From Euphorbia lathyris (lineage: Eukaryota; Streptophyta; Magnoliopsida; Malpighiales; Euphorbiaceae), in NCBI RefSeq assembly GCF_963576675.1, contig NC_088911.1, positions 92,099,256 to 92,163,255 on the forward strand: DNA of 64,000 bases. Reading direction: 5' to 3'. Below are positions 47,005 to 58,195 of the stretch, piece by piece. The notes beneath the pieces are model-generated. The model was not told the origin of the DNA, did no database searches, and was given only the letters and a program-made list of their open reading frames with translations. Within the stretch, counting starts at the first letter, position 1; each line of letters begins with the position of its first letter. The position numbers were made by a program, and so were the translations under genes.

Positions 47005-47590
47005 CTAGATCATAGGGATTGGAGGGCGTTTAGAATGATTAGTCCAAGAAGCCGAGTTGTGGCTCCGGTGATTGCTGGATGGAGTCCGCCTAGGGTGGGT
47101 TTTGTGAAATGTAATCTTGATGGAGCAATTTTCAGTTCGGAGGGAAGTTGCGGATTGGGTGCGGTTGTTCGAGACGCTGAGGGAACGTTTATGTTCTGTA
47201 GTAGTAGTATTTGCAAGGGCTTGAAGGAGCCAAAAATCGTTGAGGCACTGGCTGTTCGGACTGGGTTATTATGGATGGCGGGGCTGAATTTTCATTATGT
47301 TGAGTTTGAGACTGATGCGAAGTTAGTGGTTGACAAGATTTGTGATACTGTCAGGGATTTGTTTGAGTTCGGGATGCTAATTCAGGATTGCAAAGACATT
47401 TTACACCAGTTTTCAGATTTTAAAATTTCTTTTATTCCTCGCCTAGCGAACGGTGCTGCCCATTTGGTTGCACGACATGCACGTTCCAATGCTAGCGATT
47501 TTGTCTCTTCTTCTTTGCCGCGTTGGCTTGCTGATGTAATTTTTAAGGATGTGAATCCTTCAGTTTAATAAATGGGTTTTGGTTTTCAAA
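47005..47590 (+). mobile_element. 5'-truncated LINE (RNase H end only)
   Basis: It is flanked by AAAAGTATTTAGGCCC (46989-47004) and AAAAGTATCTAGGCCC (47591-47606), a 16-bp duplication with one difference, and ends in a short A run. Only the last domain of ORF2 and a 20-bp tail remain. Confidence 0.85.
47035..47568 (+). CDS. RNase H domain ORF of the truncated LINE, 177 residues, uninterrupted
   Basis: It reads as a complete plant LINE RNase H fold: VKCNLDGA (first Asp), GLGAVVRDAEG, KIVEALAVRTGL (Glu), VEFETDAKLVV (Asp) and IPRLANGAAHLVAR (last position His, as in many plant copies), ending SLPRWLADVIFKD. It has its own ATG, but upstream frames are closed and the insertion lacks a promoter of its own, so it is probably not expressed. 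It differs from the RNase H of the LINE at 50458, so it comes from another family. Confidence 0.6.
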   Translation: MISPRSRVVAPVIAGWSPPRVGFVKCNLDGAIFSSEGSCGLGAVVRDAEGTFMFCSSSICKGLKEPKIVEALAVRTGLLWMAGLNFHYVEFETDAKLVVDKICDTVRDLFEFGMLIQDCKDILHQFSDFKISFIPRLANGAAHLVARHARSNASDFVSSSLPRWLADVIFKDVNPSV

Positions 47591-47606
47591 AAAAGTATCT
47601 AGGCCC

Positions 47607-48261
47607 TATTTTTTATATTTAACACATGACTCTAAAAATGTTTAAGGCAACTCTGAATCTATTATATTCCATTTTATTTCATTCTATAAATCAAACGACA
47701 ATCTTAGGGCTAAACTTCATATTTCAATTTTTTTTCTGCCTATCAAACTCGGAAGATTCTTTTTTCATAGTTTATGCATATCAATTTTGAAAAAACATTA
47801 CAAATTTTTGTAATGAATGTGAGAAACTCAGCATGTTAAAATGTAAAAATCTAACAAAATAATGTTTATATCCATCCCTTTCTGTAACTTGTGGTTCCAA
47901 TTTACATGTTTTCAGTTGCTTAATTGAAATGCAATTCGTGATTATCCAAAGATTGAATTATTAACTCCCACTTAATTCCCATATTCATCCGTCTACCAAA
48001 AAAAAAAAAAAAAAAAATTCATATTCATCCATTTTTGTACCATGGTTTGAACTATAATATCTAACATACGAGGGGCTTGAAATTCCAATTTTCTCACTGC
48101 AATATATGTTGGGTTGGGCAAGCATCCGGCTGAACTCGATCCAGCCTGCAACAAATATGAAAATAAATTACATACAAAAACATGTTATTATATTAATGCA
48201 CGTCAGAACTGGTACTGACAATTTAGGCATCCTAAATAAGTAATAAGGACCATTTTAATAA
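47607..48261. other. AT-rich intergenic sequence
   Basis: No gene is seen. It contains the very short LINE insertion listed separately. Confidence 0.5.
47991..48019 (+). mobile_element. Extremely truncated LINE insertion: GTCTACC plus poly-A
   Basis: Seven bases GTCTACC and about 20 A are flanked by CATATTCATCC on both sides (47980-47990 and 48020-48030). The full LINE at 50458 ends TTCTACC before its poly-A, so this looks like the same family cut to its last few bases. Confidence 0.6.
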
Positions 48262-48270
48262 TAAAAAATT

Positions 48271-48768
48271 GAGTAAAGTTCAAATAAAACTCCTGTGGTT
48301 TCACTAATTTTCAGATAAAGAACTGTGGTTTACTTTTTGTCAAAACGAGGACTGAGGTTTTCAAATTTAGCAAAATAAGGACTTTTTCGATTGATACTAT
48401 TAAAATCACCATTGACGACTTCAAAAATGACATATTTTAAAAACTACTAATATTCTAAGCAACTTTAATTCTTCAACGTTTTTATTTCGAGATTATTTAG
48501 ATGATATTTGGTAAAGAGAGAGAAAGTTAATGTTTAGAGAGAGAAAGTTCCAAAAAAGATGATTTTCTAAAATCGAAAATGTAGTTTCATAGAAAATATG
48601 GCATTGAACAACTTTAATTCTTGAAAATTTTCATTTTCAGGTCGTTAAAGATAGTTTTAATAGCATTATTAAAAGTGTGAAACCTCAATCCTCGTTTTGA
48701 CAAAAAGTAAACCATAGTCCTTTATCTGAAAATTAGTGAAACCACGGGGTTTTATTTGAACTTTACCC
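48271..48768. mobile_element. MULE-like MITE with about 95-bp inverted repeats, 498 bp
   Basis: The left end GAGTAAAGTTCAAATAAAA and the right end, read in inverse, GGGTAAAGTTCAAATAAAA continue to match for about 95 bp. It is flanked by an exact 9-bp duplication TAAAAAATT (48262-48270 and 48769-48777), the Mutator-like signature. No transposase gene is present. Confidence 0.85.
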
Positions 48769-48777
48769 TAAAAAATT

Positions 48778-49092
48778 TATACATAACAAAATAAACATTT
48801 TAATTTTTTTATCAATGGGTTTCGGAAAGAAATAGGCCCTCCTATATAATTTTATCACGATTTATATTAAAAAAAATTAATTTGTTTGGGCCCCTTCAGC
48901 CCTGGGCCCTAGGCCAGCACACCCCGGGCCTATGCCCAGGGCCGGCCCTAATGCATGTCAAATATAACTTTTAGCAATAGCAGACATGGCTCAAGGGCAA
49001 TGATAGAGTCGGTCGTTGGGACGCTAAGTTGAAAAAAAATGGCACGAAATAAATAAATAAAATATTGTGTAAATTTATTTTATTGGCACAGA
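48778..49092. other. Intergenic stretch with a GC-rich GGGCC-type segment
   Basis: No gene is seen. At about 48888-48952, GGGCCCC..CCAGGGCCGGCCCTA resembles one end of a hAT-type element, but I find no matching inverted end nearby. Confidence 0.35.
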
Positions 49093-50571
49093 ACAAATGT
49101 CACGACCCATCCCACGGACCGTGACCGGCGTTAGGGAACGGGTAAGCTCAAACTACCGGAACCCGTAGCAACTCCTTAATATAATATAAGATCAATCTTA
49201 CCAATAGTCTTAATATAATTTAATATTAAATCCTTCATGAAACACACAATATAATCCTCAAACTGGTACTGCGGTCTAGAATATAAATTTTAACATAATT
49301 CTTAAATAGTCATACATAGTAAGATATATGTGCTGCCGAAGAAATATATTGGGCTGCAACAGACTTCTAGTCACCTGAAAAATTAAAGGAGTCAAACCTC
49401 CTATAGTGAATTAATTATATGCAATGCATGGGTAATTTAACATTTATGTCACACACAATAATAATAATTACATATATAATATAAGTAGGCACACAATATG
49501 CTTTTCATAAAATTATCTTGTAAATAAATAGATAAGTGGTTTAATACGTGTGTGGACCCTAAACCTCAATACCCAATCTAATAATCCACCAATAATCACC
49601 ATTTCACTCATATCCAATAACTGGGGGACTGAGAATAACTCAACCGACCACACGCCCAGTTAGCTGGAGGACCGAGAATAACTCAACCGATTCCGTACCC
49701 AGCCTCACTTAAATCCAAAATCCACATATCATATAGCCCGAGAATATCTCAACCGAGCTTATCCATGTATCACAACATTCACAACATTAGTATCATCAAT
49801 ATCTAATAACCCGATAGTACCTGTGCGCACAAGGTTCTGATGCCGCTCACCAGGAAGCATGTCCATAACACATATTTATCCACAAATAATTACGTATAAA
49901 TTATTATAAACAATAAGACACTTTTATAAGTAAAAATAATATTTTACTTGAAATATCATGAAATTATTTATTATGAATGCAAATGCTAAATTAAAAATAC
50001 ATAACATATAATTAACTCATAAATTGCTCCTAGCCGACTGTCCTAATTTTCAGGTACTGCTGCTCCTCCTACCAGTTAAGTATCTAAAAGAGATAATATT
50101 ATTTTTAGAATTTATATATGTTTAGGGAAATATTAAAATTTACTTTGTCTCGTTTTACAAACTGTCTACCGAAAATTCGGTAGAGTCTCCCCTATAAAAC
50201 GAACATCCTCCTAGTAATAACTAGGGTCAACCCTGCAATAAAATACACTTCTATATTCAAAATATTCAAAGTCCAAACCGGGACTCCATGGACTACAATT
50301 TATCAACCCGGTTGGATCAATCATCCGACAGTTCCATAACTATCAGTAATTCCAATACTTTACTCCCAAAATTACTCATCATCAAACAACATATAAACAT
50401 ATATACTTATAATCCATTTTCATAATACCTATATCCATCAAATTAACTAACCAATAACTTGAGAGAAGTTTTCTCCTTCTTTCATTAGAGAAGTTTTCTC
50501 CTTCTCATGGGAGCTATGGTTTTCCCCTTCTCGTGGGAGCTACGGCTTGTGGTTTGGTTATTTTAAGGTTT

Positions 50572-50880
50572 GTTTTCTCTCTCTCAGAACTGTCTTCTCT
50601 CTCTCTCAGATCTGTCTTTATTCTATCTCGGATCTATTCTCTCTCTCAGATCGATCTTCTCTCTCTCAGATCTGTCTTCTCTCTCTCAGATCTGTCTTCA
50701 TTCGATTTCAGATCTATTTTCTCTCTCTCAGATCTGTCTTCTCTTTCTCAGATCTGTCTTCTCTCTCTCTCAGATTCGTCTTCTCTCTCTCAGATCTGTC
50801 TTCATTCGATCTCATATCTGTTTTCTCTTTCTCAGATCTATCTTATCTCTCTCAGATCTGTCTTCTCTCTCGCAGATCTG
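50572..50880 (+). repeat. CAGATCTGTCTTCTCTCT tandem repeats in the LINE 5' UTR
   Basis: About 15 units of 18-27 bp, each a CT-rich run with an AGATCT core (often CAGATCTG), are joined head to tail. The three apparent ORFs across it are Ser/Leu-rich products of the repeat and not genes. Confidence 0.85.
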
Positions 50881-50923
50881 ATGGCGAAAGACAGAGAGAG
50901 AGAGACCTAGGGTTAGGCGGACC

Positions 50924-53086
50924 TTGGAGGGGGGCGGTGATGGCGGCAATTCCGATCTTGGTGAGACGGATCGGGCGGCTAGGGTAGGGCGGGCGTCGGA
51001 TTTGGTGCAGGATGGAGTGTCGGCTGGCGGCATTGTGGCTTCGGCAGGGGATGCAAGGGAGAAGAGGGGGCATGGCGAGCGGGTGAGGGACCGCTCCCGG
51101 GAGCGGGGTCGGGGGTCTTGGCAAGGGTCCGATGGGTTAGATCCGGCAGGATGCGGCGCCGGTTTAGGGGATTGGGGGGCTGGAGGGGCCTGGGATCGTG
51201 GGGATAGGGGCGTGGCGCCTGGATCGGTTGCCTTGCTTGCGGATTCGGCTGGGACGCAGGCGGCGCCGCTGGAGGGGTATTCATCGGCAGGGAGGTTGGA
51301 CGAGCGGTGCCCTGTGCCTGGGGCAGTGGTTGCAGGATGTTTGGGGGGTGGGCGCATGGGATCGGGTGACGCGGTTGCCCGCCCCTTGCTCCCCGTGATC
51401 CCGGATGGACGGGTGGGCAAGTTGCCGCCTGCGGACTGTGCGGCGCCTGTCCTCCCTGCCGATGGCGTCGGGCACCGCAGGGGGCCTGCCGATGCTGGGG
51501 CTGGGCGTTGGCCTGGTTTTTCCGGCATTGTGCCTGGCATTGATTGTCCTATTTCAGTCAGTGCTGGGCAGGCTGAGGCTGCATTTGGGGGGCAGGTTGC
51601 CTCGAGTCAGAGCCCTTTTGAGGCTGGGCATGATATTCAGGGACAGGGGAACATGGCCTCCCCCAGGAGTGCAGTTGGCAATAACGGGATAGGTAAAGGG
51701 TCTTGGAAAGACACTGTTATGGGAGTGGTTGAGGAGGAGCTCTACTTTGAGGAAGTGGAGATAGTAGGGGATTCTGCGGATCTTTTCTTTGATTCGGACG
51801 AGGAGGATGGTGTCCAGGATGATCCTCTTTTTCCGATTATTAGACTGTCTTCGGAAGAGAAGAGGGAACTCAGAGAGAAGTGGAAGGTGTCTTTGATAGT
51901 TAAGGTGTTGGGGAAGAGGATCAGCTTTAATTATTTTGCCCAAAGGATTCAAGCCCAATGGGCTAGGAAAGGGAAAGTCAGTATTACTGACCTTGAAAAT
52001 GACTTCTATGTCATCAAGTTTACTAGAGTTGAGGATTACAATACTGTGATCAAGGGGGGCCCATATATTATTTCCAACCACGTTCTGGCTTTACGGCCTT
52101 GGATTCCTAATTTTAATCCCCATGATTCTACTGTTAACAGGATTTTGACTTGGGTTAGGTTTCCGGGCCTTCCCATTGAGTATTACAGTGAGAAATTCCT
52201 AAGCAAAATAGGAGGCATGGTTGGGAAGGTCCACCACGTGGATAAGACTACTATTGGTGCCATTAGGGGCAAGTTTGCTAGGGTTTGTGTGGATGTGGAT
52301 CTTGCGAAACCCTTATTATCTAAGTTCTGTGTTCAGAACAATGTGTTCTTTATCGAATATGAAGGCTTACATAACATTTGTTATGATTGTGGCATTTATG
52401 GTCATTCTCAGGAAGGTTGCCCCAAAAGGGAGAGTGTTTTGAAGGAGACTGTTATGGAGAGTGGGAGTATTTCTGTAGGTAACCAAGGGAATGAAGGAAA
52501 CTTCGGTCCTTGGATGGTAGCTAAACGGACTACTCGTCGTAGAACTCAGCCTCCTATTATGCAGAATCTTTCTCCTGATATTATCAAGAAGGGGATTTCC
52601 GCTCCTTATAAGCCTATGGCTGCCCCTAGTGTGAAGGAGAAGCCTATCCCCAAGGCTAGGGAGGAGGCTGGTACCAGCTTAGCTCTTAGGTCTGGCTCTA
52701 GGTTTGGTGCCCTATCTATTGAAGACGTTCATGAGCCTGTCCAGGGAGATGAGCTTATGGAACACAGTTTGCCGGGTCTGGAGTCTGTTGTGTCTTCTGA
52801 GCTAGTGGTTGAGTCTGTTAATCCCCTCTTTGCTTCCAAGAATGAAGCTCAGGGGGGCCCCCTGGTTCAGGCGGCCCGAAAGATGAAGGAAACTAATGAG
52901 GGTAGTTCTTCTATTCTTACTGATGGACCTGGAATTGGGAATCCAATGGGGGTTATTAAACCTGGCTTGAAAAAGCCAAAGGGCAAACAAAAAAGCATCC
53001 AGAATTCCTTGGCTTTTTCAGAGAAGAGAGGACCTACGGGTACCTCGGTGAGGCTCTCAGGAGCCCCTAGTAGATACCTGGCTTAG
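50924..53086 (+). CDS. LINE ORF1 protein (DUF4283 and CCHC knuckle)
   Basis: It is open from 50882 to TAG 53086 without interruption. The only start near the 5' end is TTG at 50924; the first in-frame ATG is 51356 (577 residues), so the true start is uncertain. The first 240 or so residues are Gly/Ala/Arg-rich and coded by very GC-rich DNA. A DUF4283-type domain (LKVLGKRISFNYFAQRIQAQW-like region, WVRFPGLPIEYYSEKFL, GKFARVCVDVDL) lies about 310-470 from position 50924, followed by the knuckle CYDCGIYGHSQEGC. ORF1 proteins of plant LINEs bind the element RNA. The stop is 31 bp before ORF2. Confidence 0.85.
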   Translation: MEGGGDGGNSDLGETDRAARVGRASDLVQDGVSAGGIVASAGDAREKRGHGERVRDRSRERGRGSWQGSDGLDPAGCGAGLGDWGAGGAWDRGDRGVAPGSVALLADSAGTQAAPLEGYSSAGRLDERCPVPGAVVAGCLGGGRMGSGDAVARPLLPVIPDGRVGKLPPADCAAPVLPADGVGHRRGPADAGAGRWPGFSGIVPGIDCPISVSAGQAEAAFGGQVASSQSPFEAGHDIQGQGNMASPRSAVGNNGIGKGSWKDTVMGVVEEELYFEEVEIVGDSADLFFDSDEEDGVQDDPLFPIIRLSSEEKRELREKWKVSLIVKVLGKRISFNYFAQRIQAQWARKGKVSITDLENDFYVIKFTRVEDYNTVIKGGPYIISNHVLALRPWIPNFNPHDSTVNRILTWVRFPGLPIEYYSEKFLSKIGGMVGKVHHVDKTTIGAIRGKFARVCVDVDLAKPLLSKFCVQNNVFFIEYEGLHNICYDCGIYGHSQEGCPKRESVLKETVMESGSISVGNQGNEGNFGPWMVAKRTTRRRTQPPIMQNLSPDIIKKGISAPYKPMAAPSVKEKPIPKAREEAGTSLALRSGSRFGALSIEDVHEPVQGDELMEHSLPGLESVVSSELVVESVNPLFASKNEAQGGPLVQAARKMKETNEGSSSILTDGPGIGNPMGVIKPGLKKPKGKQKSIQNSLAFSEKRGPTGTSVRLSGAPSRYLA

Positions 53087-53117
53087 GTAGGTTGGTGCGG
53101 TCAGTCTCCTCCTTTCT

Positions 53118-56100
53118 ATGGACTTGTTGTGCTGGAATGTTAGGGGTGCGGCTAGCAAGGCTACCCGTATCCATATTAATGACCTAATTAAACAGTTTAA
53201 CCCCTCGTGTTTTGCTTTACTGGAAACTAAGATTAGTGGAGAGAAAGCAGATGAGGTGGTTAATAAGTTTAAGAACTGGAGGTGTGTTAGATCGGAGGCT
53301 ACTGGCCGAGCTGGTGGGATCTGGCTTTTCTGGAGGCCAGATCGGATTCATTTTGATGTTATTAGTATCGATAAGCAGTTCATTCACTGTAAAGTGAGCA
53401 TTTCTGGTATTACTCCCTTCTTGACTACCCTTGTGTATGCTGATCCGATCTTAGTTAATCGCAAACGGCTGTGGGAGATCCTCTTTTCGATGAGTGGCAG
53501 CATCTCTGAGCCCTGGTTTATTGCGGGAGACTTTAATGATATCGGCCTTATGAGTGACCAGAGAGGAGGTTCCAATCATTATGTTAATCGCTGTCTTCAC
53601 CACAAAAATAATATGGATTTATGTGGGCTTTCCGACTTGGGGGCTTCGAGTCATAGATTCACTTGGAAACGCAATAGTACCTTTGTTCGTTTGGACAAGG
53701 TCTATGCTAATGTGGCTGCCCTGACTTCTTTCCCTGAGTGTTCTATTTTAAATCTTCCGTTCCGTCATTCGGACCATTGCCCTATTTTGTTTAGACTTTT
53801 GAGAGGCAACCGGCCTAGGGGGAAGAGATCATTCCGGTACCAGCTGGCGTGGGAGTCCCATCCTAAGTTTAAGGAGTTCGTCCAAGATAATTGGAAACCT
53901 CATTCGAATGTCCTGCAAGCTTCTGAAGGGTTCAGGAAGAAGGTGCTTGGTTGGAATAAGAATGTCTTTGGGCACATTATTAGAAGAAAGAATAAGTTGT
54001 TAAAAAGGATGGAGGGCGTTCAGCGTAGGTTGGATGTGAGGTTTGATCACAGTTTAGATGGCCTCCTTAGAGCCCTTCAGAAGGAGCTGGAAGCTGTGCT
54101 TAGGCAGGAGGAGCTTCTCTGGTTCCAGAAGTCTAGGAAATCCTGGATTAGGGATGGGGATCATAATACCAGGTACTTCCATCTGTCTACTATGATCAGG
54201 CGGCAGAGGAATAGAATTGAGGCTATCAAAGATTCTGATGGGGAGTGGGTGTATGAAGATGAGGTGATTCGGAATTTGGCTCTGGAGTTCTATAAGGAGC
54301 TTTTCAAAGAGGATCCTGTTCAGCTGGAGAGGGCTCACTCTATTGCTACCTTTCCTTTGATCAGTGAGGATATCAGTCAGAGTGCCTTTCTTCCTATTTC
54401 CCGAAAAGAGATTGACCATGCCATCTTCAGCATTGGGGCGTCTAAAGCGCCTGGTATTGATGGTCTTCCAGTTGGCTTCTACCACAAGCACTGGGGTGTT
54501 GTGAAGGAGGGTACCTATGAGTTTATCATAGGTGTGTTCAATGGGTCTAAGGATATTGAGATGGTTAATAGAACTCTCCTGGTCCTTATTCCTAAAATTG
54601 ATAAGCCTTCTTCCTTTTTGCATATGAGACCCATCAGTCTTTGTAATGTTCTTTACAAAACGATTACAAAAATTGTGGCTAATAGAATCCGTGGCATTAT
54701 TCCGGAGATCATTTGTCAGAATCAGGGTAGTTTTGTACCCGGTAGACAAATGATGGATAATGTGGTGATTGCCCAAGAAATGGTGCACACTATGAAGATT
54801 AGGAAAGGGAAGAAAGGCATTGTGGCTCTTAAGCTGGATTTGGAGAAGGCCTATGATCGCATCAACTGGAACTTCCTGATGGAGAGTCTGGAGAGAGCTA
54901 GGATCCCGGACAGTTGGAGAAATCTTATTAAGGTTTGTATTACTTCTCCTGTGTTTCAGGTTATGGTGAATGGGGATATGTCGGAGGAGTTCTCTCCGGG
55001 TCGGGGCATCCGTCAGGGTGATCCTATGAGTCCCTTCCTTTTCGTTATTGCTATGGAGAGGCTGTCCCACCTTATTCAAGATGTCATTGATATTGGGAGT
55101 TTCCACCCGGTGGCCATCAACAGTTTCTATCCCCAGGTGACCCACTTATTCTTTGCGGACGATGTCCTTATCTTTCTTGAAGGTAATGAGGAGCAGTTGA
55201 GTGTCATTATGGATATTATGGATTGTTTTTGTTCGGCCTCTGGTCAGAGACTTAATATCCAGAAATCTAAGATGATGTGCTCTAAGAATATGAATCCGAG
55301 AATTTGTAAAAGATTAAGTGATTTGTCTGGTATTCCTCTTACTAATTCTCTTGGAAAGTATCTGGGGATTCCTCTCCATAGTGAGAGAGTGTCTAAAGTT
55401 TCTTTTAAAGATACTTTGGACAAAGCCAATACGAGGTGTGCCACGTGGAAAGCCAAGACTCTCTCCCTCGCTGGCCGTCTGACTTTAATTCATTATGTGA
55501 ATTCCGCTGCTCCCAACCACATCATGCAGGCTTGTCAGCTTCCGAATCCTGTGCTTAATGATCTTGATAAAATTAACCGAAGGTTCCTGTGGGGGGAAGC
55601 TGTGGAGGGAAGAAAGATCCACCTTGTGCCTTGGAGTGAGGTTTGTCAGCCCAAAGATTCAGGGGGTTTGGGCATTAGGAGAGCTAAGGATAATAATAAA
55701 GTTTTATTAATGAAACTCCTTTGGCGTATGTGGCAATGCCCCTCCTCTCTCTGGGTTCGCCTTCTTTGTGGTAAGTATCGAAAAGATAAGATCTTTGGGG
55801 GCCCGAAAGAGAGAGTTATCAATTGTTCCTTCCTCTGGAAAGGGCTTAGTGCCGTTTTTGCTGAGTTTTGCTCGGGGGTTGGTCTGGATGTGGGTAATGG
55901 TAAGTCCATAAGCTTCTGGTTTGATACCTGGATTGGGGATAAACCTTTAGTGGATGTGTGCACTTCCCCCCCGCCTAGTGATATCCAAAACTGGAGGTTA
56001 GCCGATGTGGTGGACTCTGAAGGGGACTGGGTTTGGCCTAAATTTGATTCTTTCTTTAGCCTTGAGACTCTCCTTAGAATTAGAGGAGTGAAGGTGAGTA

Positions 56101-57217
56101 ATCAAGAGGAAGACATGGATAAGCATTGCTGGGCGCTGACTAACATGGAGTCTATTCTTGCAAATCTGCCTTTGAAGCTTTTTCCCTTAACAGGACTTAT
56201 AATCCCTCGGATATTTGGAAGACCATTTGGTCCCTTAAAATCCCCTACCGTATGAGGAGCTTCCTGTGGCTGGGCGTTAAAGACAGATTATTTACTAACT
56301 CAGATAGATATAGAAGGCATTTGGCGACCTCTGGAGCTTGCGGTAGATGTAGAGGCAATGTTGAATCGTTGTGCCACGCTCTTAGGGATTGCCCTAAGAG
56401 TGAAGAGGTTTGGAAGAAAATTCTCCCTCATCATACTTTCTCTTCCTTCATGTCCCATTTTGTGAACGACTAGTTCTCAGATGGTATTAGGGGAAAGTTA
56501 TTGTCTTATATGGAGCATGGGGACATTTTCTTTGCCATTATCTGTCATCAAGTGTGGAAATGGAGGAACGAGGAGATTTTCGATAATAAAGCTGTGCTTT
56601 TGCCTAACTTAGCTGAGTTCTTCTTGAAGAAACTCTCCTCTATTATTGATAGTTTCAAAGGTGAGTCCCTTGCCAGATCTTCCCCGAGTAGTGATGTCCA
56701 CCTCGTGAGCTGGAGCAGGCCGAGAGAGGGGGTTGTGAAGCTGAATACTGATGGTTCCTGCCTCAGTAATGGTAAGATTGCTGCCGGAGGTGTTCTTAGG
56801 GATGCGGGAGGCGCCTGGCTTTCTGGGTTTACCCAGAATTTGGGTTTGGGTTCTTCCTTCTCTGCGGAGCTCTGGGGCATTCTCTCTGGGATCCAACTGG
56901 CGATTAGGCTGGGTGTTAAGAGGCTTTCTGTGGAGTCAGATAACTTGGAGGCCATCAATATGATTTTGGGTAGTCATACCATGGGTCTTCATAGCCGCAA
57001 CCTTATTAAAGTTATTAAGAGGCTTAGCCCCTCATTTGATATCCTTGAGTTCAGCCACATTTTCCGGGAGCAGAACCGTGTTGCAGATCACTTGGCGGCG
57101 GCATGCCATGAGGGGGTGTTAGGTGTTTCTACCCTTACCGTTCCCCCTATCGCTCTTTCTCCTCTTCTTTTAGAGGATAGGATTGGGGTTAGCTTTCCTA
57201 GGCTAATCCCGGTGTAG
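53118..57217 (+). pseudogene. LINE ORF2 (endonuclease, reverse transcriptase, zf-RVT, RNase H), one frameshift and one stop
   Basis: The endonuclease is at residues 1-230 (LLCWNVRGA, LLETKISG, WFIAGDFNDI, RHSDHCPI). Reverse transcriptase is at about 450-720 (RPISLCNVLYK, NQGSFVPGRQ, LKLDLEKAYD, GIRQGDPMSPFLF, FFADDVLIF). A frameshift near 56145 closes this frame at 56255. The zinc-binding part continues in another frame (SFLWLGVKDRLFT, CGRCRGNVESLCHAL), meets TAG at 56471-56473, and RNase H ends it (VKLNTDGSC, AELWGILSG, SVESDN, REQNRVADHLA) at 57217. Both lesions lie late in the gene. The endonuclease and polymerase motifs I can read look complete. Confidence 0.9.
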
Positions 57218-57671
57218 TTGCTTGTTTTGCTTTGCTTTCCTTTCCTTTTCTACCAAAAAAAAAAAAACTAACCAATAATCTTAAGAGCATAATTAATTAA
57301 TTATGCTTAGTCCAATCTCCCTTCAACTTTTATTTTTAAAATTATATATTCTTATTTTTTTATTTAAATGAGGATCCAACAATTATTTTTAACCCAACTT
57401 AATTACTTTCCTTAATTTCACCCAACTATATACTTTCGTAATTTATATAGACTAAACGATAAGGAATTTGGCCAAAGTCCAAGAATTAATGTTGCTCCAA
57501 ATAATATTTAGAACATTCTGAAGTTAACCAAACATTTTTTCTGCCCTTATTTTGTATATCACCGGAAAATATCACCGGTGGTCGGGATCCGCCTATCGAA
57601 AAAATTAAAGTTGATTATCTTGAGAAATTAATTATACCACTTTGTTTCTTATGATTTCAGGGGTCTAAAAT

Positions 57672-58195
57672 TAGGGGTGAGCATCGGTTCGGTTAACCGA
57701 ACCGAAATTTGCTCTATTTTTATAACCGAACCGAACCGAATAAGTTTGGTAACCGAATTTGATTTAACCGAGATTTTTTTGTTCGGTTCGGTTACCGACC
57801 GAATAACCGAAAACTCAAAATATTTAATTTTTTGTACTTTTTTATTTAATTAGTTTTCAAATAATATCTTTGTACAAAAGTTACAATTGAACAAATTAAA
57901 GGCTACTAAACCAAAATATATATATACAAAGATAAAAGTGTATTTTTTAGGGTTGGACTTTTTATTTATATATATATAAAGATAAAATTATATTTTTTAT
58001 ATGTATATATGAAGTTCGGTTCGGTTATCGGTTACACCGATATTTTTTTAAATAACCGAACCGATAACCGATTACCAAAAGTAAGCTAAAATTAAAATCG
58101 AACCGAACCAGAATGTTAAAATAACCGAACCAAACTAAGATTTTAGTTCGGTTATCGGTTTGGTAATCGGTTACCGGTTATTTTGCTCACCCCTA
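57672..58195. mobile_element. hAT-like MITE, 524 bp, in the 3' LTR of H
   Basis: The ends TAGGGGTGAGCATCGG and, in inverse, TAGGGGTGAGCAAAAT are flanked by TCTAAAAT and TCTAGAAT, an 8-bp duplication with one difference. The inside is full of CGGTTCGGTTA/TAACCGAACCG repeats in both orientations. No transposase is present. Confidence 0.85.

Larger units (their letters stand above)
50458..57265 (+). mobile_element. Full-length plant LINE (L1 clade), 6.8 kb
   Basis: It is flanked by an exact 13-bp duplication AACTAACCAATAA (50445-50457 and 57266-57278) and ends in poly-A. It has a repetitive 5' UTR, ORF1, ORF2 with endonuclease, reverse transcriptase and zinc-binding region, and a C-terminal RNase H. 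Only one frameshift and one stop are seen in ORF2, so the insertion is young. Confidence 0.95.

Noticed and set aside
48888..48952. GGGCCGGCCCTA-type sequence resembling a hAT end
   Set aside because: No inverse partner or 8-bp duplication was found, so I do not call an element.
50533..50987. Ser/Leu-rich ORFs across the LINE 5' UTR
   Set aside because: All three frames are open because the repeat lacks stop codons; no domain or start context.
50812..51540. 242-codon minus-strand Pro/Ser-rich ORF
   Set aside because: It is antisense to the GC-rich ORF1 start; low complexity and no supporting motif.
54054..55145. 363-codon minus-strand ORF inside LINE ORF2
   Set aside because: It is a mirror frame of a strongly conserved reverse transcriptase region with no recognisable domain.
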